In this document: in pieces, positions 1 to 10,234 of the stretch
How the letters are laid out: each line of letters starts with the position of its first letter
Numbering within the stretch: position 1 is the first letter of the stretch
DNA from: Lepraria neglecta
Lineage: Eukaryota; Ascomycota; Lecanoromycetes; Lecanorales; Stereocaulaceae
Reading direction: 5' to 3'
Length of the DNA: 64,000 nt
NCBI GenBank assembly: GCA_033220425.1
Contig: CM065650.1
Location: 992,001-1,056,000, forward strand
Notes under the pieces: generated by a model
Told to the model about the DNA's origin: nothing
What the model saw: only the letters and a program-made list of their open reading frames with translations
The model's database searches: none
Position numbers and translations under genes: made by a program

Positions 1-305
1 CAACGCTGCGTATAAAAGAATCAGCATACGTTTTCTTCGTATTGAAAGTGCACGTGTCACAGACTGAGATTGGTTGTCCTCTACTTTAACCCTGGATCGG
101 CTTTGTTTTTGTGACATGCTCCTTCTCAATACCAATGTTACAATCTGGTTGCCTGGTTGCTCTTTATGCTATTCCATTGTCCTTCTCCGCTAGTCACAGG
201 TAGAATTGTTAGCAAATAGACAGAGATGTCTATTAGTACTCCATAGATTCCTATCTCTTAGCTAGTCAGTCAATTGAGTGTTTTCTGCCATTGCAATAAC
301 CAATA
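1..305. other. window edge, no gene seen
   Basis: No reading frame with recognisable protein character is visible here. The stretch lies downstream of the stop of the minus-strand pseudogene that follows and is probably its 3' flank. Confidence 0.5.
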
Positions 306-1311
306 TCATGCCCCTAGTTGTGACCACTCACCATGTTTCGGCATCACTTCCGTTGCCGTCCGTGTATGAGAGACCTGAGGCCCCGGAATGATGCAAAGGA
401 GCTCTTTTGCATAGGCCGCTGCTGTTGCAGCAGCATACGGTTGCCAAATTCTGTTTTTATGCGAATCGGCGTAATCACAGATTCCTCGGATCATGAGACA
501 TGGGAATGTGTTCATGAGACCGGCCGCTTCCATCTCGAAACACAGTATATTGAGCTCTTTCCGTAGCGTTTCCCTTGTAATCTCATCCCTCATAACCTGA
601 TTACCGGAGGCAATCAGCCCATAATGTATCAGAGGCTGATCAGGCAGGCGTTCAGGTTCAGTTCGAGAGATCTTTTCATCATCATCACAATCGGCGCAGG
701 TGAACTTGTCTTCTGGATGCGGATACTCGGGCTTGAACAGTTTGTCCTGCTCTGGACCCGGGTGTGAACATGTTTGGCGAAGTTTCGGATAGTCAGGACC
801 TACTTTCGAGAGCAATTTTTGAACTCTGGGTCTCTCATGAGATGCTCCGATTGTAGATTACATAACGTGTTGAGCAGCACGTCTGGTGGTTGGTTCAATG
901 ACCCGATCCTCGCAATGCGGCCTTCTAGCTCAGTCTTTCCATTATCATACTGTATGACTCCCCCGAACGAGGCTGTAGGCTTGCAGATGACAACATCATC
1001 CAGCCGAACACCATTTTCCTCGCTGGGCACACCACCACCAACGCCAACCATCAAGCCAAATCTTATACCGGTGAATGTGGAGAGGATCTGGGTCGCCACA
1101 ACTGCAGCTGAAGTTGTGCCGGCTCTGCCCGTTCGCAACATGTAATGACGACTTTATGGGCTCCAATCTTCCCAACAGCGTAGTTGTTGTGGTCACTTTT
1201 CGGTTGCTGTGGTGCTGGATATTGCTTGTCTAGCATTGCTTTGGCGGTCGCCATCTCGATCGGTAAGGCGTAGATCTAGCCCACCGTGTATTCTCGGTGG
1301 TCTGTAGCCAT
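306..1311 (-). pseudogene. nucleoside-phosphorylase-domain (PNP_UDP type) sensor protein, disrupted
   Basis: The gene reads on the minus strand from an ATG at 1311 and shows the typical start of the fungal phosphorylase-superfamily domain found at the N terminus of many NLR-like proteins: YTVG-stop-IYALPIEMATAKAML, then the glycine-rich GLMVGVGGGVP, then HYGLIASGNQV, CFEMEAAGLMN and IRGICDYADSHKN near the end. Three lesions are visible. Codon 12 is TAG (1276-1278) where the family has Trp. One base is missing near 1140, before the RTGRAGTTSA segment, and another in an A run near 817. The reading stops at 306 soon after the domain, so no NACHT, TPR or ankyrin part follows. Stand-alone or truncated forms occur in fungi, so the short C terminus need not be a lesion. 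Family assignment is secure; loss of function is inferred. Confidence 0.82.
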
Positions 1312-1978
1312 TTGTGCGGGCTGAAATATCTCTTGCAGGAGATGTAGGATGAGGAGGAAGAGGAAGAGCGTTCGATCGAGCTCGTGAGCCTGAAGTTTTC
1401 TCTTTGTCAATTGAGAGGCCTGATAGGAGTCAAAAGTAAGCACAAACGAGAATTGAGGGATGTTGGTAAAGCTAAGGTCAATGAGGCTGAGTCCTCTTTA
1501 TTAATTTCAGCATCACAAGTAAGCAATGCAGGGCGTACTTTGCCAATGCAGGGCGTGATTTGGACTATAATAGTCGTTTTGGATCCACTCCTGACATAAG
1601 CTCGTGCATTGGTCATTTGGCCAATACCGTTCACTGGGATGTAATTCATTTGCTCTGAACCAAAGAGCGAAACATTGTTTCAGCAATACATCCTTGTCAG
1701 CACAGATCAGAGGAAAAACTGAATATGAGTCGGATAGTGCTAGAACAGACGGCTTGATTCTTCCACCCCTGCTCCCTGCTTACCCCTTCGACGGAAAATA
1801 GATTCCTATGAAGGCGGCCATGAACCGCTCCAATTACCGATATAAATGACGCAAGTCTCCATGTGCTCGAATGATGCTAACAAAGCTCCGCCTACTACGC
1901 TTGGGAATGGGTGGAGAATTGTGCATGTTTGTCTCATCTTGAAAGGTGTGCGATGGCCCAATGGCGCTCATTGGCGAT
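1312..1978. other. intergenic stretch with a small direct repeat
   Basis: No convincing gene. The 13-mer CAATGCAGGGCGT occurs twice, at 1524-1536 and 1544-1556. Short frames on both strands show no family resemblance. Confidence 0.4.
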
Positions 1979-2066
1979 CTCTTGCTAATGCTTGGCATTA
2001 GCACTCATTGCTCCCCCCGCCACATTTTACATAGAAAAATCAACACACATCAATATATCGATATAT
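1979..2066 (+). repeat. left terminal inverted repeat
   Basis: It matches the reverse complement of 2886-2973 with only a few differences. Shared core blocks include GCACTCATTGCTCCCCCC and ACATTTTACATAGAAAAATC. It contains the internal palindrome GCTAATGCTTGGCATTAGC. Confidence 0.88.
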
Positions 2067-2209
2067 TAGTCAAATTTGAAGCCTTAAAGCCTCCTAAACA
2101 CGAAAACGGTGGTGTTGCAATGTCTGGACGCCGTTCCTCTCGATCCAGGCCCTCTGACCCCACCGCCGCCGCCGCCCCTGACCAGCAGCCCCAGCGCCAA
2201 CTCCAAGTG

Positions 2210-2823
2210 TCTCCTCGTCTTATATTATCTTGCCACGGAGCTGGATCGCCAATTGGTGTATAAGCCCTAAATTTCCAGCAAATTTGCGCCTTAAGGAGAC
2301 TCCCACCTAGGAAGACAAGCTGCTCGGCGGTAACGTCGGCGGCGAAAGCAATCCAGGCGTTCCTCAATATCTGACTCTAATTATTACTAAAGCGCTGGGC
2401 CTATTTATAGCTGATTCTATACTGTTTTAGGAGTCTAGAGACAGTACTCCGGTGAACCCTTATGCCCCATTCTTCAAAGAGGAACTCCACTATTTCGTCC
2501 TGATAGGCCTATAGATTCTCATCCACCTGTAGGAGAAGACTTTTCTTTACAGCGGTATATATTCGACGCGATAGACCATTTTTGCCAGGTACCCCAGGCA
2601 AGTTTGGTGAGCTATAAGCCCGAATCCTTCGCTTCTACTTATAGACCGTCGACTTATAGCAGTGTAACCTCTCAGTAATAGCGCCAGGCCGCCACTGACT
2701 ATATAGAAGGACCACGGCTTTCGATTTAGTAACGGAGTCGATTGGGCGGTACGGCATTATATAGTAAGGTGTCACAAAGGGGTAGGAGCGGTGGGAGGGG
2801 CGGTGGAAGACCTGCAACACCAA
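2210..2823 (-). pseudogene. truncated DDE transposase (Tc1/mariner, Fot/pogo-like)
   Basis: One minus-strand frame runs through 2823-2210. It reads an N-terminal helix-turn-helix region (VVLLYSQWRPGAITERL), a second DNA-binding stretch (FLFEEWGIRVHRSTVSRL) and the start of the DDE core (VTAEQLVFLGGSLL, then YTPIGDPAPW and RRGDTW). In relatives the core usually reads VFVDES or similar, so the first catalytic Asp appears to be replaced by Gly. In-frame TAG/TAA codons occur, for example before AYQDEIVEF. After RRGDTW the sequence changes to unrelated GC-rich DNA, so the rest of the catalytic domain is absent. The copy cannot encode active transposase but could be mobilised in trans if its ends are recognised. 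Confidence 0.75.
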
Positions 2824-2885
2824 TAATTAGTCTATAAATAGTAGCTGGGACTTCATATTTACCTGATTGGGACGGTCGGAGCGAA

Positions 2886-2973
2886 TTATGTCGATATATT
2901 GATGTTTGTTGATTTTTCTATGTAAAATGTGGTGGGGGGAGCAATGAGTGCTAATGCCAAGCATTAGCAAGAG
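2886..2973 (-). repeat. right terminal inverted repeat
   Basis: Reverse-complement partner of 1979-2066. The differences seen (for example G/A after the C run and T/C near the inner edge) are mainly transitions. Confidence 0.88.
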
Positions 2974-3416
2974 TCTTGCACACAACAGATCCGTGAAAGG
3001 TTAGCTCTGCATCATCCTTTACATCTCTTCCCTGTTTACTTATAAGGGATGGTAAATATACGAATGATGATGAATGTAAATAACCTCAGTCGTTCCTCGA
3101 CGGCGAAAAGGGCAGATGAGTCAGCCGCGCCTCCCAAGTTCAAACGGTTGTCTGTACCGATGCATTCTTTCGATGTACTTGAGCAAGGTATGGATCATGG
3201 CTGTAATCTTGATACCGTGCTCTAATATCTTGAAGTGAACGACAGATGGCATCAGAGGGAACTGAGCGTCGAAGATCTTCTCCGGTGGGATTATGAATAG
3301 CAGATGAGACTCCTGATCACACACACTAAAGCCTACAAGGTCTGAGGATTCGAGCAACTGTTTCATGTAAGTAGATCCGATATGGCTACCAAATACAATC
3401 CGGGCTTATAAATGCC
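2974..3416. other. intergenic; one doubtful minus-strand frame
   Basis: A minus-strand frame of 81 codons (3366-3121) begins MKQLLESSDLVGFSVCDQES and looks mildly protein-like. I do not recognise it and see no supporting intron or partner exon. It may be a remnant or chance. Confidence 0.3.
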
Positions 3417-4694
3417 TTGAACAGCTTTGCATCCTCTGAGGTATTCCTCATATCGGAAAGCTTTCGCCGAGGACTTTCCACTCGATATATGATTCCTGGT
3501 TCTTTTTGGAGCAAAGTTTGCCAACGCTCCAATGGCTTTTTTGGCTGTCAGGATATCTACGATGACGACAAGAATCTCAAGGTTCACAGTATGGCCGACA
3601 CTGGCCAGTGACTATTCGTACGAAGTCTAATCTATAATCCATTGCAGATACATGGTTTCGGTTCTTGGTAAAGCAGATAGTAGATGGAAGCTCCCTGGAT
3701 CATCAAGATTACGAATGGTACGAGATGGGTTTCTTCACAACTTGGAATTCCAGCGGCTCAACAACTGTCCTCTGCTTTGATCTTCCCAGGAACCTGAAAA
3801 CCTGCATCCAAGATCTGTGTTTGAGAGCTTTGGAGGGAATCGAACTCCCTGATATCTACTCACCACATGCTCTGATCATTGATGAGATCACGAAGCTCTT
3901 TGATGAATCTGTTTGGTCAATACGAAATGTTATCAGAAGAATCGAACTGGTAAAGACTGCCTTACAGTGACACATAAAGCAGAAGCTGACTTGCTGAATA
4001 AGGGCCGAGCCAGCACTGTTCACCAAGGAGCGAACTACACATCCCTCCACAATCTTGCGCGGCACGCAACCCACTCCTCAGAGACCCTCGATGTTGCAAC
4101 AGAGAGTTTGGCCAGTATCATAGGCCAGCATGACGCATTCTCCCAATCCGGATGGTCATGCCCCGGATTAGACGCTGTGACATTACGCCAAACAAGACAG
4201 CATCTCGGCTTTCAGGTGCAGGTCCTGCGAAGTCTGAAAGCTCGCTCGAAAGCGAATGAGTCAAGACTGCGCAATGAAATAGACTTGGTCTGTCCCTGAG
4301 CATCAAACTTTTTTAAGTTACATCTGACCGAAGCCAGACTTTCAATGTCATTGCCCAGCATGACAACAGGCTGGTTGTAAGCATCAGCGATGCTACGCAC
4401 AAGAACAACGCTGCAATGAAAACCATATCTGTTCTGACTTTGGCTTTCCTGCCCGCAACTTTCGTATCGGTATGTCAATCCAATAAAGCCTTCTATATCA
4501 ATGTCAGCTAAGTACTCGGAAATTAGACTATCTTCAACATGAGCTTTTTCAGCTTCGCACCCAGCAATAATACTCCACAGGATGCATTCGTAGTCTCTGA
4601 GAAGATATGGATCTATTGGGCTATAACATTGCCATTGACGGTTGCCACGATTGCATCTTGGTTGGTATGGCAGAACAGATACAATAAAGCTTGA
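3417..4694 (+). pseudogene. CorA-like membrane protein of the fungal accessory family, probably damaged
   Basis: The 3' half is clear. LFDESVW is followed by a His-rich block LHNLARHATHSSETLDVA, then LGFQVQVLRSLKARSKANES, NEIDL, TFNVIAQHDN and AAMKTISVLTLAFLPATFVS. A second hydrophobic helix (WIYWAITLPLTVATIASWLV) precedes the stop at 4694. This is the layout of fungal CorA/Mg2+-transporter-like proteins with two C-terminal membrane helices; the metal role of this subgroup is unproven. Two normal introns fit: 4288-4337 (50 nt) and 4470-4526 (57 nt). Near 3950-3976 the frame changes by one base with no intron of workable size, so I call it damaged. Upstream, a splice from about 3609 to 3651 can join an earlier exon to WFRFLVKQIVDG, but the true start is unclear; 3417 is the beginning of the open stretch. 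Confidence 0.68.
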
Positions 4695-5047
4695 AGGACT
4701 GAGAGGATTGATTCAGGGGACAGTACATTGCGAAAGCTTCATAGATAGAGATGACGCAACAGAATGCCGAATGATCAGTCGAAGAGTTTCTTAAGTAGCT
4801 CACGTCTAGGATTTTGAGAAGGAAAATTTCATAGAGCTCTCCGTGATTGTGCAAAGAACTACGTTGGCACGTAAAGAGGTGATGGTACACGAAGGCTCGA
4901 AGCTCAAACGCCTTCCCAGATACCGGTATAAACCACGCTAAGGTAAATTACCCCAATATGTTTTAGCACAACCTCTCCGCTCGATCTCCGCCCAGCACCA
5001 CTTGTCAACCCAATAAACCACCACTCAACCAGCAACCGAAGCCCATC
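4695..5047. other. intergenic, promoter side of the twin-CX9C gene
   Basis: No gene seen. The last 150 bases are pyrimidine/adenine-rich, as is common for fungal 5' leaders, and lead into the ATG at 5048. Confidence 0.45.
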
Positions 5048-6158
5048 ATGGGCTGGTTCTGGAACAAATCCTCCTCCCAAAAAATCACCGACACCGACCC
5101 TCTCCGCGACCTCGACCCCTCCCTCCGAGACTTCCTCTCCAAAGAATCCCCCGTAAAATACAAACCCGCACCAGCCCCTCCTCCACCACCTTCCACCCAA
5201 GCCACCACCTCCTCCTCTCCTCCAGCAACTTCAACCTCAGACCCCCCCCCAAAAGTCCCCCCCCGAATCCCTCTACCAAGACGGGCGCTTCGCCCACCTC
5301 TGGTCCACCTACCGCCCGCTCTCAGTCATAGAAAACGAAACAAAGTCCGACCAAGAACGCCTATCTGATGTACTGGAAGGGTATAAAGAGCGCAAAGCAC
5401 AAATCGGACGTGCAGCGGTGGAGAATTGTGTAGAAGAGCAGATTCGGTTGAATGATTGCTATGAGCATGGGAGATGGAGGGATAGGATTATGATGTGTAG
5501 GACGGAGAGTAGGGCGTTTGAGAGGTGTTATATTATGCAATCGGTACAGACACCCCTCTTTTATATTCTTTGTGTTGTTTTGGGGTAGGGGGGAGGGCTT
5601 GGGGAGGCAATTGGCTAATTGGAGGAATTGTAGAGGTTCTTGAAGGCTTTGGGGTATCTATCGACATACGACCGCCCCCCTGAAGTCGATGAATCAATCC
5701 AAATGCACGCAGACACCCTCTACCACCGCATGCTCGCGCAAGAAAAAGCCACCGAAGAAGCCAAAGCAGCTGGCCAACCGGCCCCGACTTTCGCTCCCAT
5801 ACTTTCCGGAGACTCCGCCTCCTCATCTTCCCCCCAATCCCTTACAACTAATCCCCCGGCCCCGGCTCCCTCATCCCGCGCCCCCATACCATCAAAGGGT
5901 AAAATAGCTGAAGAAATTCCCCTGCAACCAACAACGCAATCCCTCCTGACGCCCCAAGCGCAACAATCGTTAAGGGAGAGGTTAAAGGATCTGACGCCTG
6001 TGGAAAGAGAGGTGGAGGAACGGAGCGTACAGATGGAGGCGAGGGCGGTGGGGGAGATGAGCGTCCAGGTGAAGCAAGTGGAAGAGGGGAGGAAGAAGAG
6101 GAGGGAGGAGGGGAAGGGAACGGTGGGGGATACGGTTAGTGGGTGGTTTGGATGGTAG
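5048..6158 (+). CDS. twin CX9C (CHCH-like) protein, probably mitochondrial intermembrane space
   Basis: The protein starts MGWFWNKSSSQKITDTDPLRD, has a Pro-rich linker and then a conserved core, QDGRFAHLWSTYRPLS, DQERLSDVLEGYKERKAQIG. Two CX9C pairs follow: NC-VEEQIRLND-C and MC-RTESRAFER-C. The C-terminal part holds RFLKALGYLSTYDRPPEV and a long Pro/Ser linker, ending SGWFGW. Twin CX9C proteins are typically imported by Mia40 into the intermembrane space, so that is the inferred location. One intron, 5544-5633 (90 nt), separates YIMQS from RFLKAL. Between the Pro-rich linker and QDGRF the frame shifts by one base inside runs of nine and eight C (5242-5274). One C too many explains it: the spliced length is 1021 nt, one over 340 codons. 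I treat this as a likely assembly or homopolymer error because the rest is conserved and clean. Confidence 0.75.
5544..5633 (+). other. intron of the twin-CX9C gene
   Basis: GTACAG donor and TTGTAG acceptor join ATGCAATCG to AGGTTCTTG in frame. Confidence 0.8.
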
Positions 6159-6451
6159 AAAACAATTGTATAGCAATTCGAGCGCATTCCTGCATGAGCA
6201 TGGCGTTGGGTCGATATCAGGCTTCAACATGTAAATATAAGATGTTTCCGGACATGCAAAAATTGGTACGACACTATGTATCAACAAATAAGAATAGGTT
6301 TGTGCTCTATGACGCCTGGCTCATTAACAATAGTACTCCGAGCCTATGTTCGAGAATATTACATCTTCTGCAATCCCCATTTTTAATGGAAACGCCCGCT
6401 CAAATGCAGAATGCAGCATACGAGAATATAAATCAGCTCAATACAATCAAA

Positions 6452-8789
6452 TCAGGGCCAAGCATTCTGCTGCTGCTGTTGCGGCTGCCCTGGCCTTGGA
6501 AAGACAGGCACAGTATCGAGCTGCTCGAATCCGCCCATCTTTCCCTGACTTGCCTGCCAGCCTTGCCCAGTCTGCTGATTCACGAACGTGGATTGTCGGA
6601 ATGGGTTCGTACTACCTGTGGGAGTTGCGACTAGTGGAGAAGCTGATGCGAAAGGAGATTGGGATTGTCCTGTAGGGGTGGATCGTGCGAAAGGATTGGT
6701 GCCTGTCCGGTGCGGTGTTAGGGGTGGAACAGCAGTCTGTTGCTGCTGTTGTGGCTGCAGTTGAGGAGGGGAAGCGAAAGGCGTGCCTGTCGGCTGCTGT
6801 GGCGGTGATGAGGTAACCGGTGTTCCTTGTCCTGTAAATTGTGACGAGAAAGCACTGTTTTGGGTTTGGCCGGTTGTTTGGCGGGCGAAGGGATTGGTGG
6901 ATTGGTAATTTTGGGGCGAGGAGGGTAAGGGCGGTGTGTTTGAGTATGAAGGCATGGAAGCTCCTGTGGCTTGAGGCATCATGGACTGTCGGAACGGATT
7001 GCTTGTTTGGCCGGTGTTCGTTGGCTGTTGCGTCGGACTAAATGGCTGTTGTCCATTATTGAAAGATTGTTGACCTGTATTGAATGGCTGCTGCTGTTGT
7101 GGGAACTGAGCATTGTTTTGCTGCGGCATAGTCGAGAAGGCGTCCTGTTGCTGGGCAAATGGTTGCGATTGCTGACTATAACCACCGAAGCCTGCTCCAG
7201 TGAAGTTTTGTTGGGCAGGCGGTTGCGCTTGAGGCTGACCAAACGGATTTCCGTTGCCAAAGTTGCTCCCATTCTGGACCTGCGGCTGCTGTCCACTTTG
7301 TGCAAAGAAGCCGTTCTGTTGCGGGAGGAACCCAGTTTGCTGCAATTGCTGCTGCTGTTGATAGTGAGGACCAACACCAAAATTAGGCACTTGCTGTTGC
7401 TGCGTCGGCGCTGCAGCCATAGGCTGTTGATTCTGCTCAATCGAGTCGAAGAAGTCTATCAGGTCCGGTGCCGGCCCTTTGGGTTCTGCTTTGGGTGGTG
7501 CTGCCTGCGCAGGCTTCGCTGCTGGGAAGTCATTGCTTGAAGCCCCCTTGTTTACAGGATTCTTTGTGAAGTTGTTAGAAGACTCCGCGGCCCCGTTACT
7601 CGTGCCCTTCTTGCCCTTCTTTGCCTCTTGTTGCGCCAAGTATTGACGCCTGTTGATCTCGAAATCTGGGTCATTGAGATACTCCTCCAATGATGAAGTC
7701 AGACTAGTCGGCGCATGCTTGAGCTTTGGGATCTCAAGGCGTGTGGCGTTTTCGTACTGCCTAGCGGTGCTGAGGAACTCGACGACGAGATTGGTTTGCT
7801 TGGTAAATGTCTTGTAGATACCGAGCGCTCTTTGAGCATCATACTTTGACATCTCAAAGTAGTGTTCTAGGGTAGCTATGTCAGCAGTTCTTTGGGCATG
7901 TCCCTTGGAAGCCGTCGTACCTAGAACGTTGATTGTCCCCTCGTTCATGACTCCATATAGCACTAGGAGGTCCATCGTTAGCAGACGGAACGCGCACACT
8001 GTGATCTCATTTTCCGCTTCGGTACTCAAAAGCTGGCATGAATAATCAGCCAGCTGATCGAGCATTTACAAAGAGCAATGGATCGATGATTACTGACATC
8101 ACATTGCAACAACTTCGAGATTTGGCTCTGGACTGCTTCCGTCTCCCTTAGCAAGCCCTTGTCTACTGTCTGTCTCTTCAGCCGCCCCACACCTTCCCGA
8201 ACCCAGTCAATCCTGGTGTCTTTGTATGCCTTCGCTCGAGCCAGCATATAGGTATAGTAATGCCTGATATTGGTTCCTTGGACCTGTACTAATTCCTCAT
8301 GCTGGATCAGCAAGGCGTTCTCATGTACTACTTCTGAGGCGGATAGCCCCTATTCCTATACAAATGTGTAGACCCACTTTCAGTCGGTCCTCGCGCCGAG
8401 GCCATACTGTATTCCTTGGACGTACCATCTGAAAAATTGCTTATTGCCAGCTTCGACGGTGAATCCGCTACGTATTTCAGCGTCACATTAGGCTCTCCTT
8501 CTCTTATCATTAGGTGCACTATGATGAGCGATTTGAAGACAATGGTCCATGTTGAGTCTCTCAAGCGATTTTGTAGGGTCTTGAAGATTTCTGCGACTCC
8601 TGCTTCTCCGGCGTGGGTTGCAATGAGGATGTGTTCGACGTATTTAGCTTTGGGTGGGGCGAGCTATTTTCATGGCGTTAGTAAGGTGTCCTCATCATTT
8701 ATAGAAGTCCTCCTCACCTTGATCTTTGTGCCACCTTTAATAGACTTCTCGAAGGACCCGGACATCCCAGGCGGGCGTTGGCGAGACAT
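6452..8789 (-). CDS. YAP1801/YAP1802-like: AP180/CALM-type clathrin assembly protein (ANTH domain)
   Basis: Endocytic adaptor that binds PtdIns(4,5)P2 at the plasma membrane and recruits clathrin and EH-domain proteins. Five exons join cleanly: 8789-8718, 8663-8426, 8288-8098, 8032-7921 and 7866-6452 (2028 nt, 675 aa). The ANTH domain covers about residues 9-290: SFEKSIKGGTKIKLAPPKAK carries the lysine-rich lipid-binding motif, then YVEHILIATHAGEAG, TLQNRLRDSTWTIVFKSLI, TDWVREG-like IDWVREGVGRL and EGTINVLEHYFEMSK. Introns are 8717-8664, 8425-8289 (137 nt, the longest), 8097-8033 and 7920-7867. The tail is Gln/Asn/Pro-rich and contains repeated NPF motifs (NPFGQ, NPFRQ, NPFARQ, NPFARS), the ligand of EH domains in Ede1/Pan1-type partners. 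The start at 8789 gives MSRQRPPGMSGSFEKS; the second Met, eight codons on, matches the usual family start better. Confidence 0.93.
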
Positions 8790-8921
8790 CAAGCGGGAGT
8801 TCGAGATTATGTGCTATAGCCTCTCTAATGTGGGCGAACAAGAATATCAAGGAATGGCAAGCTATCCCTCGTGCTATCGCGAAAGCCCCAGCAATGGGGT
8901 CATCCTGGTAAAATAGAGTAG

Positions 8922-9482
8922 CTAGTTTTGTGCCTCCAGTGCCGCCAGCTCAGGGCGTACGAGTGGACAGAAGAGTGCTCGGTCTGCAACGCTCTGGGCT
9001 ATAGGTATCGGATCGGCGCGCGTTGCTGCTCTTTCAGTGGCTTTCGTCTTGAGCTTCAATTGCGTTAATGTTTGAAGTCGGAACAAGAATATGCGGCTGT
9101 AGAGCTTTTGGGGATCGGCGATGACGATGCTTGGCACAGGTGGTCTACAAACAGTAAATGTGAAGATTTAATTAATGTCCTCTATTCTATGTAAAGTGAT
9201 TAGAAAGACTGGCTTAGTAGCCTGACAGTTCTACGGAGTCGCTTGCTCCCAAGACAGGGTTGCAGTTGTATGGTTCAGATCGCCTCGGAACGGGCTAGGA
9301 GCACCCTGGAATTGGGCGAGCAGCCATATTGCACTATTGTTACATCTGTTCACTCAAGTATTAGGCCTACATCAGTAGCGGGGGAGTGATAGATTGTTGA
9401 TAGCGCGCTCAATCTGCCGCTCAGCAATCGTGACCCTCCGTATCTGGTTGAGCTGAGCATCTAGTGCGCCTGCGGTTGCCAT
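8922..9482 (-). CDS. small unrecognised protein, exon structure unresolved
   Basis: An ATG at 9482 opens a 36-codon frame beginning MATAGALDAQLNQIRRV, with a helical look (IAERQIERAINNL). About 220 bases further on, after a good acceptor (TGTTTGTAG near 9146), another open frame reads PPVPSIVIADPQKLYSRI and stops at 8922. The two could be exons of one gene, but the first frame ends in TGA before any GT donor I can use, so the join is not shown. I do not recognise the protein. Confidence 0.35.
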
Positions 9483-10234
9483 TTTAGGGAAGGTCCACCG
9501 TGTAATGAGGGATGTAGCCGTATGAAAATACTTTGCGGTTGATTAAATCCTGTGCTTGTTTTATGTACATGCCAGTATATCCATCTCTTGCAGGTATTGA
9601 GTACTCAGATCCGCCCAAACTCGCCAGGGTAATGTAGAGAGGAGGACACCTTCCAAGTATGAATATCAGAGATGCCTTCATCGCGTCCGTGAAGTAACAA
9701 GGTGTATGTGCCGAACGCCTATTTCACGTTTCCTCCATCGCCAACGAGCAAGCCGCTTGAGCCCGTTAAGGGAGAGCTGCAGGTCGGATCAAGAGGAAGT
9801 GTTGTCATATGGTACACTCTAGGCTTTCATCATCTGAGATACTGGTCAGTTTTGTACTCTTCAGTCGTGGGATATTGACTCACTTGTTCAAAACTTGGAA
9901 GGATGAAGAAGAGAGGATCATTTGTGCACGAGAATTTCGAGCTATGGAGCGCTTTGGCGCTAGCTCAATTAGGAAATTAGCTTCAAGGAATCTGGACTTT
10001 TACTTCCACAACTCCATCTGAGCTTTACCATTAGCTCTTTAGACTCCACTCCGAGGTGGCAATATTCCACGCAATATTGAGCTAGAAGCTGGAACATCTG
10101 CAAGGTTCCATGGGCTCAACATCTACACCTCAAAATCTACACTTAGGACGAGCAGCTCAGCAACCGGCAGCTTGACTGAGCAAGAAAATCTTCGGTACTC
10201 TGATTGGACTCTGCTCGGCCATCTCTAGGAGTCC
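9483..10234. other. intergenic between the unknown small gene and MSD1
   Basis: Only a short plus-strand frame (9809-10021, 70 codons) is present and it resembles nothing known to me. The last 200 bases probably hold the promoter and leader of the AspRS gene. Confidence 0.4.

Larger units (their letters stand above)
1979..2973. mobile_element. Tc1/mariner-like DNA transposon relic, about 1 kb, non-autonomous
   Basis: Two inverted arms of about 88 bp bound this segment and enclose a piece of a pogo/Fot-type DDE transposase on the minus strand. The outermost shared bases are CTCTTGCTAATGC. If the insertion duplicated TA, the real element would be 1988-2964 with TA at 1986-1987 and 2965-2966; the inverted match extends a few bases past those TAs, so the boundary is uncertain. 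Autonomous fungal relatives are usually near 1.8-2 kb, so this copy is internally deleted. The two arms differ at only a few positions, mostly transitions, which suggests a moderately recent insertion. Confidence 0.85.

Noticed and set aside
3363-3587. Minus-strand frame beginning MNLEILVVIVDILTAKKAIG
   Set aside because: It overlaps the upstream exon area of the CorA-like gene on the opposite strand and has no partner exon.
6971-7540. Long plus-strand frame rich in Leu/Arg
   Set aside because: It is the antisense of the Gln-rich tail of the AP180 gene (CAG repeats read as CTG).
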